A DNA stretch of 64,000 nucleotides from Thalassia testudinum (Eukaryota; Streptophyta; Magnoliopsida; Alismatales; Hydrocharitaceae), in assembly GCA_037157565.1 (NCBI GenBank), contig JAZHRO010000026.1:33284501-33348500 (forward strand), in the 5' to 3' direction. The translations under genes were made by a program, and so were the position numbers. The notes under the pieces were generated by a model. It was not told where the DNA came from. It worked only from the letters and a program-made list of their open reading frames with translations, and searched no databases. Positions 10,434 through 22,780 of the stretch are shown one piece after another. Position 1 is the first letter of the stretch. Each line of letters starts with the position of its first letter.

Positions 10434-11337
10434 CCACCCTACACCGACTTGTTAGGCCCACTGGGCAAACCAGGGTAGTCAGGTGAGGGTGCGCGGACTG
10501 TGGAGGGGCGAGACCCCTGTTTGGTTCTTAGGGGCTAGACCCCTGTTACTGAGAGGGTTAAACCCTATACTGGTTCCGTGCTGTGTTTTGGGCGCACCCA
10601 CTAATGGAAACGACTGACCGCGTGCCAGTGTGGGGTAGCTACTTGTGCGCTTATCATGCGTGTCGTAGTCACCGTTACGTTTATCCTTGACCTTGGGGTG
10701 GTTGACTGAGTGTAGGACCACCATGGGGGACTCTCCCGGCCAGGAGAGCACCACGTGCGACTTCTACACTACGGAAAAGATTGCAATCAAGATTGTTCCC
10801 ATGAGGAACATTTGAGATCAAGAAAGAAACTTTATAAATAAACTAAGTGGTGAAAAAGAATAAGTAGTTAAAGAAAGAAATTGAAAAACAACAGCTACCT
10901 GTCCACCTTTACTGCTTTAGTTAGTTGGTTGCCACTCTGCTTAGTGTTCGCTGATGTTTTGTACTCAAAACCCCTTTCCAGGTCCAGGTGTTGAGCAGCC
11001 AAACCCTACGGCTGCAGAGGGTGCTGGGCCCAGTAGAGCCTAGTAGTTGTAGCTTCTTGTTGTACTCCTTTTCTACTGTAGTGAGTAGTTTCTTGCACCT
11101 CTGTACTCTTACATTCTATACTTTATATTCCTGTACCTGTTTACTTTCTACTGTTTTGGTGATGTGTACTGTAGTAGTTTACTTTTTTACTGCTGTACTT
11201 TTGTTACTGTTAATTGCTTAGCATAGTGAATGCGATTTACTTTCTTACTTTTTGGTTACTTTCTCATTGGACGACTGGGTCTTGGGATCAGTTGAGTCGG
11301 TCCAGTCTCATGTCCTGTAGGGATTCATGAACCGGTC

Positions 11338-12049
11338 TAGCTGAACCCTGGGCCCCGTGGGGTGGCTAGCTTTCTCCCTACACTAGTAGCTCTCCCTGGT
11401 ACTGTGTACGCGAGGAACAAGATGTCGGTACAGAGTGGCCAATCCTAACCTTGGGTCCCAACTCAAGGGCAGCTAACTCCACTCTGCACTAAACAGGGGG
11501 ATAGTCGCTCTCCTTGGTACTCCGTACTTAAGGGCCAGCTCACTTCCCCACTCACATTTCCAGTTCCATTCCATTTATTTCCAGGAGCTCTACTCCTAGT
11601 TCTCCATAGGGTTCATGCTCATATTACTCAGGTCATTCCATACCAGGTTTCATCATTTCTACTTCCATGCTCAAGTTATACACATGCAAATTGTAATTCT
11701 ATCGTTCACATGTCCATATTCAGGTTATTCACAAGTAGCTCGTGTTTCCAATATTCACCTTTCCATTTCCAATTTATATACATGCAGCTCATATTATGTC
11801 ATTTCACATGTGCGACAAGAAAGTTACATTCAACAGTTAACTAGCACAAATACTACATATTTTGCAGGCAACTGTTATTCATTTACAGGCAATTGTTATC
11901 ATTCTATCTACTCATTCAAGACTTCAATCCATTCAATACAGACATTCCAGTATTTCTAGTCCTAGGATTCATGCCATATCCTAGGTTTTAGTCATTCATT
12001 CGACACATGTATTTAGGTTTTAATTAAATTAAAGGGAAGCCACTCTACT
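11338..12049 (-). repeat. Inverted repeat, right arm
   Basis: Reverse complement of 9722-10433, beginning CTGAACCCTGGG and ending GCCACTCTAC. GCCACTCTAC is the reverse complement of the arm end and also nearly matches the LTR sequence at 10931 that follows it. This shared stretch at the junction suggests template switching. Confidence 0.87.
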
Positions 12050-12452
12050 CAACGTTCGCTGACATTTTGTACTCAAAATCCCTTTTTAGGTCCAGGTGTT
12101 GAGCAGCTAGAGCCTATGGCTGCAGAGGATGCTGGACCCAGTAGAGCCCAATAGTTGTAGCTTCTTGTTGTACTCTTTTTTTGTTGTAGTGAGTAGTTTC
12201 TTGCATCTCTGTACTCTTACATTCTGTACTTTATATTCCTATACCTGTTTACTTTCTACTGTTGTGGTGGTGTGTACTGTAGTAGTTTACTTCTTTACTG
12301 CTGTACTTTTGTTACTGTTAGTTGCTTAGCATAGTGAATGTGGTTTACTTTCTTACTTTTTGATTACTTTCTTGTTGGACGACTGGGTCTTGGGATCAGT
12401 CAAGTCGGTCTGATCTCGTGTCTTATAGGGATTCGGGAACCGGGTCACAACA

Positions 12453-13979
12453 TGGAATAATAAGTCATGCAAAAAATTAAGTTTGTTAGCTCTTCTTAGA
12501 AATCATTTTGGTGGGGCTCTTACACAAATGCTTGACTGCTAGATCTTGGATTTAGAGATTGAAGTGAAGAGGGCTCCAATGGCTTTTTTATGGTTGACAT
12601 GGTAGCAAAGGAATGCTCCACTATTTATGGGAGCAAGATTCTATGTTAAGAATTCCATATAGAGAGCCTTGTAACACTTTTGACAAAGTGGGATAGCTAC
12701 TAATAGCACATGCTTATCTTTGCACTAGTTATATGCATATGCCTTTCTCAGAAAATAACGTCAAAGGATCTGAGGATGCTTTCTTTTGAAAAGAAAAAAG
12801 AATATGAGGATTTGAACTGGTAGGGACAAAAAGTAGATATTAAGAAAGCTACTCAACAAGGGTGCGCACAATATCGACTTTTCCTAAGTTGGTTGGAGAC
12901 CTTAGAGACAAGTCGATTCACAAGAGAAAGCACTTTCAACTTGTAGCTAAACCATTGTTGGATATTTTTCTCTTGAAACTCCATTGAAATTAGTTTCTTA
13001 CTTTCTAGAAACCATGTAGGCGTGACAAATGGGATTGAAAAAAAAAAAAAAGAGAGGAGCCAAACATAAGGAAGGTGAGCTTACAATTCTCAGGAGAGGA
13101 GCAAGCGGATTATGACAAGTGGAAAAATTGGGGTTTTAAAAGTCAAAAAAGGATCCTCTTGGTTTGTATTAATGAAGGTATCTCTCATCCCCCCTATAAA
13201 GAAGCAATAGAAGTTAAATAATCAATAATAAGTTTATAGAAAATGATCATAACCTAAAGTCAAGAAATCCCCAATAATTGCAAACAGTGGCAACAAGAAT
13301 CAATTTTTTCCCCCAATACACTCATGTTGCGAACAATATTGTCATATTTGGGTGAATTTTGGTACTTGTTACAATAAACTCAAGTTGCAGGCTTAAATGT
13401 TACACTTTACTAGGCCACTCATCTAGTTGAAGAAGAAGAAAAGAAAAAAATTAGAATTTGGTTTAGGATTTTAATGTTTTTGTCTTGTCAAATGAAAATG
13501 TAGCAATGGTTTTAGTCGAAGGTGTTAACCTTGAGGCCTCAAAAATAACAATGACAGATAGGAAAAGAGAAGATGACCTTGTCATCACTTGTCTACACAT
13601 TGGTAATAGTGTGAGAGCGTAAATTTGCGCAAATAGAGTCCAGGTAAATATCACTTGCATGAAAAGTTTGATAAATTTTTTACATGGTTGTTTCAACTTT
13701 TCAAATTTTTCCTACTAATATTCATTAGTAGTAAATGTATCCCTCATTTATTTTTCTAAGCATGCATACTTTTTCATCTTGTCAATTTTTGTTTTGATGC
13801 TCTTGGTACTTTATTTTCATTATTCCTGTTACTTTGAAAGATTCATTTCATTGTAGACATTGATGGATCTTATTTGTAATCTCTTTGAAAAATACCTCCT
13901 CAGGTATTCATTACTTGGCTGAGTGTTAAACAGTGGATAAAAGTTGGATCCTAGAAGAAGATTGAGCAAGTACTAATAT
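12453..13979. other. CACTA upstream region, no gene seen
   Basis: AT-rich sequence after the G1 3' LTR. I see no coding similarity, terminal repeat or subterminal repeat. It is taken as CACTA 5' sequence because the transposase starts just downstream. It contains an A13 run near 13037. Confidence 0.5.
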
Positions 13980-14347
13980 TTGATAGGTGTTATCCAATTT
14001 ATTGACTTTGCTTTTAAGAAAGAACCAAAAGATGGCACCATTGTTTGCCCTTGCAGAGCATGTGCTAACCTATGTCATGCAAATAGGAAATCACTATTAG
14101 AGCATTTAATTTGCAATGGCTTTCTACAGGGATATGTTCAATGGATTTTTCATGGGGAAGTACCCACAATGAAAGTAATGTTGAAACTAGTAAAGATGAA
14201 GAACATGATCAAATAAATGAGTTGATATATGATAATTTTGGGTTGCATGATTTTCATAATGACACAGATCACATGGAATATGAGTCTTCAAGTTGTCCTG
14301 ATAGCAAAGTAAAAGAATTCCTTAACTTGCTTAAGGATGCTGAATAA
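13980..14347 (+). pseudogene. CACTA transposase N-terminal (transposase-associated) domain
   Basis: The segment around 14040-14145 reads VCPCRACANL, HLICNGFLQGY and WIFHGE, the Cys-rich transposase-associated domain at the start of plant TNP2 proteins. A frameshift near 14150 moves the rest into another frame (14153-14347, acidic linker ending FLNLLKDAE), followed by TAA. In the family this domain precedes Transposase_21. The true start codon is uncertain. Confidence 0.82.
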
Positions 14348-15350
14348 GAACTATATCCTGGATGTAAAACCTTTAGGAAGTTATCATTTATTGTCCACTT
14401 ATTTCACATGAAATGCCTTAGATGTTGGATAAATAAATCTTTCACCATGTTATTAGAATCGCTAAAACAAGCATTTCTAGAAGGAGAAACACTTCCACCA
14501 TCCCTTTATGAAGCTAAGAAGATAATATCTGCACTTGGGCTTAACTACAAGAAATTTGACATTTGTCATAACAAATGCATGTTATATTGGAAAGAGAATG
14601 CAAATGATGTCAACTGTAAAGTATGTGATGCTTCTAGAAGGAGGGAAAGTAGTAATAAACTGGAGGATGATGTAAATCACAAACGAGGTAAGAAAATTCC
14701 TGCCCAGGTTATGTGGTATTTTCCATTGAAGCCTAGAATACAGAAGTTGTTTATGTCATCGAAAACTTCTTCTCTGATGAGATGGCATGCTGAAGATCGC
14801 TTAAAGGATGGTATTATGAGACATCCAGCAGATTCTCCAGTATGGAAAACCTTTGATAGCAAACATCCAGATTTCTCATCAGATCCTTGAAATGTTTGAC
14901 TTGGTCTGGCAACCGATGGTTTTAATCCTTTTAGAATTGTCATCTCAATACAGCATGTGGCCTGTTATTTTGATACCCTAAAATTTGCTTCCATGGTTAT
15001 GCATGAAATAACCCAATTTCATATCGTCAACACTGATTCCTTGTAAATCTAGTCTGAAAGCTCATATAGATGTCTTTTTTCAACCTTTAATTGAGGAGCT
15101 ACAAAACTTATGGCTTGGGGTTTCAACATTTGATGTGTCTAAAAAAGAGTTATTCCAGTTACATGCTACACTTTTATGGACTATTAATGATTTTCTTGCT
15201 TACGATGATATCTCTGGATGGGTAACAAAAGGATACATGGCATGCCCTTCATGCAATAAGGATACTGACTCAATATATCTTCACTATAGTTGAAAAAATG
15301 TCTACATGGGCCATAGACGATTTCTTCCTATGAATCATAAGTATCGATGA
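14348..15350 (+). pseudogene. CACTA TNP2-like transposase core (Transposase_21)
   Basis: The frame 14408-14890 reads through the WINKSFTMLLESLKQAF, ICHNKCMLYW and RWHAEDRLKDG blocks to HPDFSSDP, all diagnostic for plant CACTA transposase. After a stop, LGLATDGFNPF (about 14903-14935) carries the conserved Asp of the TDGFNPF motif. Further blocks (QPLIEEL, GWVTKG, ACPSCNKDTDS, MGHRRFLPMNHKYR) follow to about 15350 in shifting frames with several stops. The fold is an RNase H-like DDE nuclease that cuts transposon ends. This copy is inactive. Confidence 0.88.
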
Positions 15351-16512
15351 CAATTGACACCCTTTAATGGTAAGCAAGAGTTTGGGGAGCCACCTAAAAA
15401 ATTGTCTGCCAATGAACTTTCGACACAATTGGAAGGTATTCCTAGTATCATTGGCATTCATCCTAACAACAAAAGCAAGTACATGCCTAATTGGATAAAG
15501 AAAAGTATTATGTTCAATTTGCCTTACTGGAAAGGAAATCTTGTATGCCACAATCTTGATGTAATGCCTATTGAGAAAAATGTTTGTGAAAGTATATTGG
15601 GAACATTACTAGCATTGGACAAAAAAAACAAGGATAATGTAAAAAGTCGGCTTGATTTGCAGGAAATGAATATCAGGCATGCTCTGCATCCAATTGTTAT
15701 GGGAAACAAGACGAACCTACCCTTTGCATGCTTTTCGTTAAAGAAGAAAGAAAAAATTGACATGTTCAAACTTCTTAAAGGAATAAGGGCTCCAGATGGG
15801 TATGCATCAAATATATCTAGATGCATAAGTATATCCACATAGAATATAATTGGTTTGAAAAGTCATGACTACCATATTCTAATGCAACAACTACTTCCAT
15901 TGGCATTGGTAGTTGCTGTAAAGAATGAGAATGTGAGGTTAGTGTCGATAGAATTTTGCAATTTCTTTGGGGACCTATGCTCAAAGGAGATCGAACCAAC
16001 TCATATTGAGCAATTGGAATGAAGAATTGTGATTACAATGTGCCAAATGGAGAAAATATTTCCGCTTTCATTCTTCGATATAATGATGCATTTTCCTGTA
16101 CACTTAGCTACAGAGGCAAAGTTAGCTGGGCCTATTCAATATCGATGGATGTACCCCATTGAGAGGTAATTAACCTTTCTTTCAAATAATTTACTTAATC
16201 AATTGGTTAACATGCTAATTTATGTAGTTTTATTATACTAAGTACCTTTTCACATTAAAAAGATACATTTGCAATAAAAGTCATCCAGAAGGTTCCATTG
16301 TAGAAGGGTATCTAGCAGATGAATGCTTTACATTTTGTTCTAGATACTTGCAAGGTGTTGAGACAAGGATCAATAAGTTACCAAGAAATGTTGAGGATGA
16401 CTTTGATACCCTAGATGAAGGATTTTCAGCACTCTCACAATCGGACCATGCAATAGGAAAAGGAACTTCGATAGTTCTTGATCCTTCTTTAATGAATCTT
16501 GCACATGGGTAT
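15351..16512 (+). pseudogene. CACTA transposase C-terminal region (DUF4218-like)
   Basis: The open stretch 15354-15842 (LPYWKGNLVCHNLDVMPIEKNV, then SRLDLQEMNIRHALHP) and its continuation to about 16165 (IMMHFPVHLATEAKLAGPIQYRWMYPIER) match the DUF4218 part of TNP2 proteins. A likely intron separates this from YICNKSHPEGSIVEGYLADE (about 16261-16321). The gene is then cut at 16512 by solo LTR E and resumes at 19235. Confidence 0.85.
16508..16512. repeat. Left target-site duplication of E (GGTAT)
   Basis: GGTAT precedes the TG start of E and recurs at 19235-19239 after its end. Confidence 0.9.
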
Positions 16513-16960
16513 TGTTATTAAGCTTTTGTTGAGTTTTAAGGAAATGTATTGTAGTACAGTCGACAAATAGATCTCAAACAGATAAAATTTATAAACTCAA
16601 AATCTAAAGAAGAGTCCGAGGTCGAACATAGGAAGTAAATGTAGAATTCACAACATTAATTGCATTCAGAATCAATAAGCACAATTAATTGAACATTCAA
16701 GTAGATATGCAACGAATAATAACTAGTCACATTAGTTATTCAATGAAATCCAATGTGCCTAGAGACAAAAATAATAGAGAGAAGCTAAAAAGTGGTGATT
16801 TGAATCACCAATTAAATCCTCTAATTAAGCATGCATTCAATATTTCAGTTCAACCTTAACCATAGTACTTAAATAATGTAACAGTATCTCAAATAATGCT
16901 CAATCAGAAGACCGATGTATCAATCAGACGTCTTAAGTGCACAAGGCTTCTCAAAGCCTT

Positions 16961-17075
16961 ATTCTTCTTCTTCTTCTTCTTCTTCTTCTTCTTCTACTTC
17001 TCTTCACTTCTTCTTCTTGTTTCCTTCTTCAGCTTCCTCAGAACCTTCTCTTCTTCTTCTTCTTCTCGATCCTTC
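16961..17075 (-). repeat. TTC/GAA-rich microsatellite in E
   Basis: About a dozen TTC units, then imperfect TTC-rich sequence. D (31325-31620) and B (60540-60900) have the same purine-rich tract at the same LTR place on their sense strands, so it is a family feature. Confidence 0.85.
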
Positions 17076-17332
17076 TCTTTCACAGCACAGGGGAGCCAAG
17101 GCCTTTAGCGACTAAGTGTCGCACAGAGCACAAGAGAGCAAAACCCTCCCCTGCTCTCTCACAAATTCCCTCCTCTTCTTCTCTCCAACAAACCCAGCGT
17201 AACCAGATCCATATTTAGGTAAACGGGTCTCGAACAATGTCTAGGCCTGCATGCGTGGGTCGCAGGCGAGGAGTGGCATAGGTGGGTTATTGAGTGAGTG
17301 GGTAGTGAGGGACCCGACCCATCAGTGTCTTG

Positions 17333-17400
17333 GGCGAACAACTCACTTCACAAAAAAAATATATGCGCAATTGCTGCTTTGGAATCCCACGATGTGGGAC
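17333..17400 (-). promoter_or_regulatory. snRNA-type promoter-like module in E (USE + A/T box)
   Basis: On the minus strand GTCCCACATCG (plus 17390-17400) matches exactly the plant snRNA upstream sequence element RTCCCACATCG. An A/T box ATATAT (plus 17359-17364) follows 25 nt after it, and TGTTCGCC (plus 17333-17340) lies 24 nt further. D and B keep the same layout. Whether it is active is unknown. Confidence 0.6.
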
Positions 17401-18288
17401 TATCTTTCCCACATCTTCTTCGTGAGTAGCTACTTTGGATGCTTCACTCAATTTGGTGAGCTGCAGTTGCTGGGTCCTTTGATTGAGGACCTGGATGACT
17501 TCCTGGAGCTCTTTTGCAATGCCTAGGAGCGTTGGCAAGGCATGTAGTGGCCGGAGGACTACGAACGAAGGCAGAGATGGAGGTGGTGGCGGCGGAGAAT
17601 GGTGAAGACCTGAAACAAGGAATAAGGCCTTACGACCACATTAGAATACCTCAGGAGCTTTGCCTAGGCTTGGTAAAGGTGACAATAGTGGTAGCGTGCC
17701 GTGAGGAGGTCTATGGAGGTTGGGTGAATGCGAAGAAGGTGGTCGATGATGGGTGTGTTCGGGGGGTCACGTGAGTGAGTGAAAGGCATAATAAGGATAG
17801 GGGTTTGGTTCGCAGAGGTGAGGCAAAGGTTATGGACTTGATGGTGAGTTGTTTGGTGGATTGTGGAGGCCTCACTGGAGGCACGGTTGGTCGTTTAGAA
17901 GACGACAGGGGTGGTGATGATATGGTGGTCGAATTGAGGGATAAAGAGAGGGAAAAGGAAGTAGAGGGAGAGGGAAACCTAACTAAACTAACCTAACTCA
18001 ATGAAAGGGGAGGAAGGTGCTAGTTATGGTATGGCCGACGCTAGAGAAGGAAGAACCTCCGTTAGGGGAGAACAGCAAGGAAGAGGGAGGAAGATGGCAC
18101 CTGCTGGTATTGCAAGACGCAGAAGAGCTTGAGGAGAAAAAATTGGCCAACTATGGTCTGTGGCGGCCGACGAAGAAGGTGGATGGAGGGGCTCACTGGA
18201 GCTTGCGGAGAGTTCGGCTAGAGAGAGGAGAAGAAGGTGGAATTTGATCCAAAACCAAGCTAAGGATGTGAGGTTTGCAATCAGGGTC

Positions 18289-18295
18289 TTTTTAT
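18289..18295 (-). promoter_or_regulatory. E TATA box
   Basis: The minus strand reads TATAAAA after GCCC. The position within the LTR agrees with the boxes of A (58158), B (59314) and D (33066-33072). Confidence 0.55.
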
Positions 18296-19234
18296 AGGGC
18301 ATTAGACAAGCTTCCAAGCTTGGAAAAAAGCTTGAAAGCTTGAGAAATCAGGGATTGGGATTTGGAACTTCCAAGAGTTCTCATGAGCTTTAGAGCATAA
18401 ATTGGAAGGTGAGATCAAGTTCAAATTGGCAGGGATTTCTTTAGAAGTTCCCCTTCCAATTTTGGAAGGGTGTGGGCGTGAAATCAGGGAGAAATCCCAG
18501 ATGGAAGGTTGGTGCTTGATGGGTTCACATGGAAATGGTGGTAGGGGTCTATTGGTGAAGGTGATGATAAACGTAGCGGGCCAAATGCAACAGATTTTGA
18601 AAGTTGAGGGGTTATTTGAGAGAAAAAGAGTTAGACTGGACTAAAATGCAAACTAGGTCAAGATGATCTTTGATTGGGCCCAAATTTTGGTACAAACCTA
18701 ATTTGAACCCAAGAAACTTGATGGTAAAGTCATATTTTGGTTTTGACTAAGTTTGACTGGGCAATTTACGCAGAAACTCAAATTAGGGCAACTTCCTGTC
18801 TAAACTCTATTTTAGGTCAAAATGGGTCCCAATGGTCAAATCAAGGATACCAAACCCTATGGAATATTTTTATATGAATTTTAGAAGGTTTAGGTGAATT
18901 TTATCCTGACCAGAACCTCTGTTATTTAAGCGAGTCTGAAATTAGGGTTTCAGGTGTTGTTAATTCTCGGAATGCGTGAAAATCCATTTCTGTCTGTATG
19001 GACCCTCTTATTAGTCATTATGAACATTTGACTTTCAGTTAACCTCTGCTAAACCCTGTGATTATTCTGCACTCATAATATGCTATTAAAACTATAGATT
19101 TAACCCTGATTTAATGCACTCTTCCTAGAATGGATATGCAATGAACTATGACTCTCTGGTGATTATGTCAGAGCATTTATCAATTTATTATGATTAATTA
19201 AAGCTGGTTATGGCTGATGATAATGTTATTATTA

Positions 19235-20147
19235 GGTATATATTATCAAATTGTGATGCAGTATTACCGTTTAAAAAGTAAGAACTTGTGTAGGTTGATT
19301 TTGTTGAAATTTATAATATATAGTTTGATTTTTCACTAAGTTAGTAAATGCAAATTGCATCAAGGAAATTTGAAATTAAATTGACACCTATCAGAAAGGA
19401 ATTGAGTAATCTCCACAGCAATACATTCCCTGATTGGTTCAAGAAACATGTATGCTACCCACTATTAAGTTTGATAAGTTTCCTCTTAATTGTCAATATT
19501 GTAACTGACATTTTCGCTTTTGTATGTAGATTGATGCAAAGGAAAAAAAAGAGCATGTACCAGAAGAGCTTAAGGTGCTTGCTCGAGAATTGCATAACAT
19601 AAGAGTTTATTATGATGGCTTCATACAATGAATAAACAAGTAAATAGAAAAATACAAAATAGTGGAGTAATAGTAGTAGCCGATACAGAATGCTTCTCGA
19701 AAGCAAATGATCCAAATCTTACAATAGGATCTGTTGCTTACTATATATGGGGTATTGACAAATATTATCTAGATTAATCATTATGAGAAAATAAAAATTG
19801 TGTTATTCAAGTGTCAATGGGTACGATCTAAAGCAGAAAAGAAGGATGGTCTTACATTAGTGAATTTGGAGCAAATTGGCTATTTAGATGATCCATTTGT
19901 CCTAGCAACTCAAGTTCGTCAAGTTTTCTATGTTCGACATCCTCATCATAAAGGTTGGCACTTTGTGATTCAAACAAGACCTAGAGACACATATGACAAA
20001 GATAATGTCGTAGATGCACATACTAATGGACATTTAGATAATACTTCTACAGATGCACATATGGAAGATTCTTTGGAGAATGATGATAATGTTAATGTAA
20101 TCAGAAATGATACGGATGGTGTCACATTCACTAAAGAAATATGGTAG
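19235..20147 (+). pseudogene. CACTA transposase terminal part (DUF4216-like)
   Basis: The transposase resumes after E. FPDWFKKHV (about 19429-19455) and then NSGVIV, ECFSKANDPNLTIGSVAYY (about 19690-19745), CQWVR and DPFVLATQVRQVFYV are the DUF4216 region found at the C-terminus of plant TNP2 proteins. An intron (about 19456-19530) seems to lie between the first two blocks. The longest open stretch is 19800-20147, ending TAG after an acidic tail. Internal stops near 19630 and 19660 break it. Confidence 0.85.
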
Positions 20148-20329
20148 CAACACTTAAATGCTATTAATATGGATACCATTCTTGACATTAACATTGAGGA
20201 AGACAACTTGAATGAATGTAAGTTATTATTTTAAAATTATTTTAAATGTTTATTGAATCTTATTTAATTTGTTACTATTCATTTTTTTCTGTTAAAATTA
20301 TTTCTTTTGTTTTTTATTTATCTGCAAGA

Positions 20330-22780
20330 TGTTGAATCGAAAGCGAGTTAGCAGTGAATCCGACATAAATGAGAGAAGGTAAGATATCCTTTTTAGAAAA
20401 GCTCCTCCACCTATTGGACCTCAATCAAAAAAAATTTTAGCCGCAATCAATCGATCATGTGACGAGCCAAGAAGACTTAAAGAAACACAAGAAGTGGATC
20501 AGTCACATGTGGACAAGTCTCAAGTTTCGAAAGGCTATGAGCAACGAGAACAAAGAAAAGAGGTTCAGCTAAAAGAAAAGGGAAAATTATCTTCACATGG
20601 CTTAGATCCTCAACAAGTGTGTTATGAGTCTCAGGTGAGATCTAAGGAAAGCACAGAGTTTGAAGTCAGTGAAAATGGTAAGATAGCATAGATGTTTTTT
20701 TGCCAACCATGTTTTTTTTCTTTCAAATATATTGTCATGATCTTTAATTTCTCTTTGCTCCCTACATGTTATTGATATATTTCTTTTCAGGAAATGTTTG
20801 TTTACTTAAAACATTTCTTTTTATATTGTTAGCAGTGGATTGTAATCAAAAGAAAAAATGAGGTCTCACAACATGTTTGAAGTTGTAGGGCAATAAGTGT
20901 ACAAATAAGATTTTTGTGGATATGAATGAGTTGAACCAACCCATTGGGCCTACTCAAAATGTCTTGACAAGTTTTCTAGGAACTATAGGTAGAAATTCAG
21001 AACTCGCTCCTTTAGATTGCATAGATTGGAGGTTGATTCCAAATGATAAGAATATGGCAATATTTGAACTGGTTTAGGTATTTATTAATGATATTAGATC
21101 CATTTATATTTATATCTTAGGAAAGAAAATTCGGTTGACATTTTTCTTTAAATATTCATGCAGAATAAATTTGATTTTTACATTAAGATGAAGAAATGGA
21201 TCATGAATTCAATAGCAAAAAAATGGAGGGATTTTAAAGGCAAGCTAAAGGAAATTTATTACAAGCCTGATTGGACATTTGAAGTGAGGATGAAACACCA
21301 TGATCCTCGTGTTTCAGAAGAACCATGGAAATCTCTCAATGAGTATTGGGATACTAAAAAATTCAAGGTAAATTGTGCTAAATTCAATAGTGTTGATTTT
21401 ATTATTACATTTTATAGTTATATACTTGTATTGTAGGAGCATTCTGCTACGAATAAATCAAATAGGTTGAAATTAAAAATGAACCACACAACAAGAACTA
21501 AAAGTTATGCATGTCTGAAACATGAAGTATTTCACATGTCTTTTGTTTAAAAATTTTCTCTTATATATAATGATTAATATTGTACCTTGGAATTTGTTAG
21601 ATAGAGAAGAAAACTGGAAGAAAAGTGACTTGTGCATAAGTGTTCATAGCTGCACACAAGAAAAAGGATGGTACACCAAGTAATGCTAAGGTTGCAAACA
21701 AAATTGTAAGACTTTCTTTCCTAAAATGGAATTTTACCTTTTCTTTTCTTCATCTTATTACAAGTCATGGACTTTCTACTTATATTTTTTGGATGATGCT
21801 TAGGAACAATTAACAAATGCAATGGAGAAAGGAGAGGAGTTAGAGGATCCTTCTCACATCGATGAGGTTTACACAACCATAGTGGGAACTGGAGAAGAAA
21901 AATATTTGCATGGATATGGGTTAGGAGCATCTATTACAACTAGAGCACATAGCGAAGAACATTTAAGGGAGAAAAATCTTGAAGCAAAGGTGGATGCTCA
22001 AGAGAAAAAGATGGAGGAAATGTTGACATCACAACGTCAAGAGATAAACGGTTTAAAAGAAATGCTAAATTCTTTGACCCCACCAAACTTGCAAATTAAG
22101 GATTCTATTAAGGTATTTTGTGTATGGTTCCTTTACTTTTAGCAATAACCCTATTTATTCATGTTTCTAGTGCATATAACCCATGTACTCATTTGTAGGA
22201 AAGATAAGAAGATATGCCCTTAAGGAATGAGATAAGAACTTCAAAACGGCAACATGCAAGTGTTGCATCTACTTTTTCTAGAGGATAGGTACAATTTAAG
22301 TTTTTATGTATTCTAAGTGATCATAACCCAGTATAGATTCTAAGTTTTTATTACTGTAGGAAGTTTCATTGCTTGGTATAGATTCTGCTGAAGTAGAAGC
22401 TACACTTGCTCATGTACAGATAATTGATCCAAGCCAGTGCATTGGAGGCATCCAAATTGGATCAAAATATATAGGGGCTGTTATTGATGTTGCAATTGAG
22501 GAAGATGAGCCTTGGATTAGGCCATTTGGACAATATCAAACTATAAGAGATGCTATTGATTCAATCATTGAGTGGCGTAAAAGACTTACTATTCCAAGGT
22601 AATGGGTAAGTTTACCAACCATTATAACTTTGTATACTTGTTAGATTGCTAATTTACACTATTTCTTAATCTTTTTCAGGAACTTTTAATAGACGTGGGA
22701 ACTCAAAGATGAAGAGTTGATAAAAGAACTTGTTGCTCACATTATCTAGTTTAGATATGGTCTAGAGCCTAGTTTAGGTA
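20330..22780 (+). pseudogene. CACTA second gene (TNPA-like, Ptta/En/Spm family)
   Basis: A multi-exon relic. Exon-like blocks include NRKRVSSESDINERR and a charged part (20494-20691); ELNQPIGPTQNVLTSFLGT with APLDCIDWR (about 20930-21050); FYIKMKKWIMNSIAKKWRDFK to EYWDTKKFK (21158-21366); a coiled coil of Glu/Lys-rich residues (about 21950-22065); and LGIDSAEVEATLAHVQIIDPSQCIGG to IRPFGQYQTIRDAIDSI (22369-22602). In En/Spm this class of protein binds subterminal repeats. Several stops and shifts break the exons. Splice sites were not determined. Confidence 0.82.

Larger units (their letters stand above)
1..12452 (+). mobile_element. G1: decayed Ty3/gypsy chromovirus (Tekay/Del-like)
   Basis: A plus-strand LTR retrotransposon. 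The order seen is 5' LTR (its first ~1040 bases lie before the window), tRNA-iMet primer site, gag, protease, reverse transcriptase, RNase H, integrase, GPF/Y module with chromodomain, and 3' LTR. LTR identity is shown because positions 1-1631 repeat collinearly at 9591-11221. The chromodomain, long LTRs and iMet primer suit the Tekay/Del clade of chromoviruses; the clade is inferred. The coding region holds numerous stops and frameshifts, so the copy cannot be autonomous. It seems to lie inside the CACTA element that resumes at 12453. The left flank is unseen, so no target duplication can be checked. Confidence 0.93.
8548..12452 (+). repeat. G1 3' LTR, rearranged
   Basis: Starts TGCTATGACC, equivalent to the G2 LTR start (TGTAAAGACC on the minus strand), just after the conserved GATGAAACATCCTTTA leader. 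It ends GTCACAACA at 12452. At 3905 bp it is ~1.2 kb longer than the G2 LTR (2699 bp). The excess is an inverted copy of 9722-10433 (at 11338-12049) followed by a second copy of the LTR end (12050-12452). The 5' LTR lacks this. The first kilobase carries about a dozen CAGACGTCTGG-like palindromes and a TATA box. ORFs in it (for example 8462-9034 minus) are LTR sequence, not genes. Confidence 0.88.
16513..19234 (-). mobile_element. E: solo LTR inside the CACTA transposase
   Basis: A 2722-bp unit starting TGTTATTAAGC, flanked by perfect GGTAT duplications, in minus orientation. The right end aligns base by base with the TGATGAGAACCTCATCA start of D and B, though it now ends TTA rather than TCA. 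It is more diverged than D or B, so probably older. On the LTR sense strand the order is a TATA box (plus 18289-18295), a GC-richer middle, the snRNA-type motif (17340-17400), a GAA-rich tract (plus 16961-17075 as TTC repeats) and a GGTCGAAC motif near the end. No internal region remains. Confidence 0.9.

Noticed and set aside
14111..14347. Separate small gene
   Set aside because: It is the frameshifted continuation of the CACTA transposase N-terminal domain.
17514..18247. ORFs of 73-86 codons as a host gene in 17.5-18.3 kb
   Set aside because: They lie in solo LTR E, bounded by a perfect target duplication; homologous parts of D and B have other frames.
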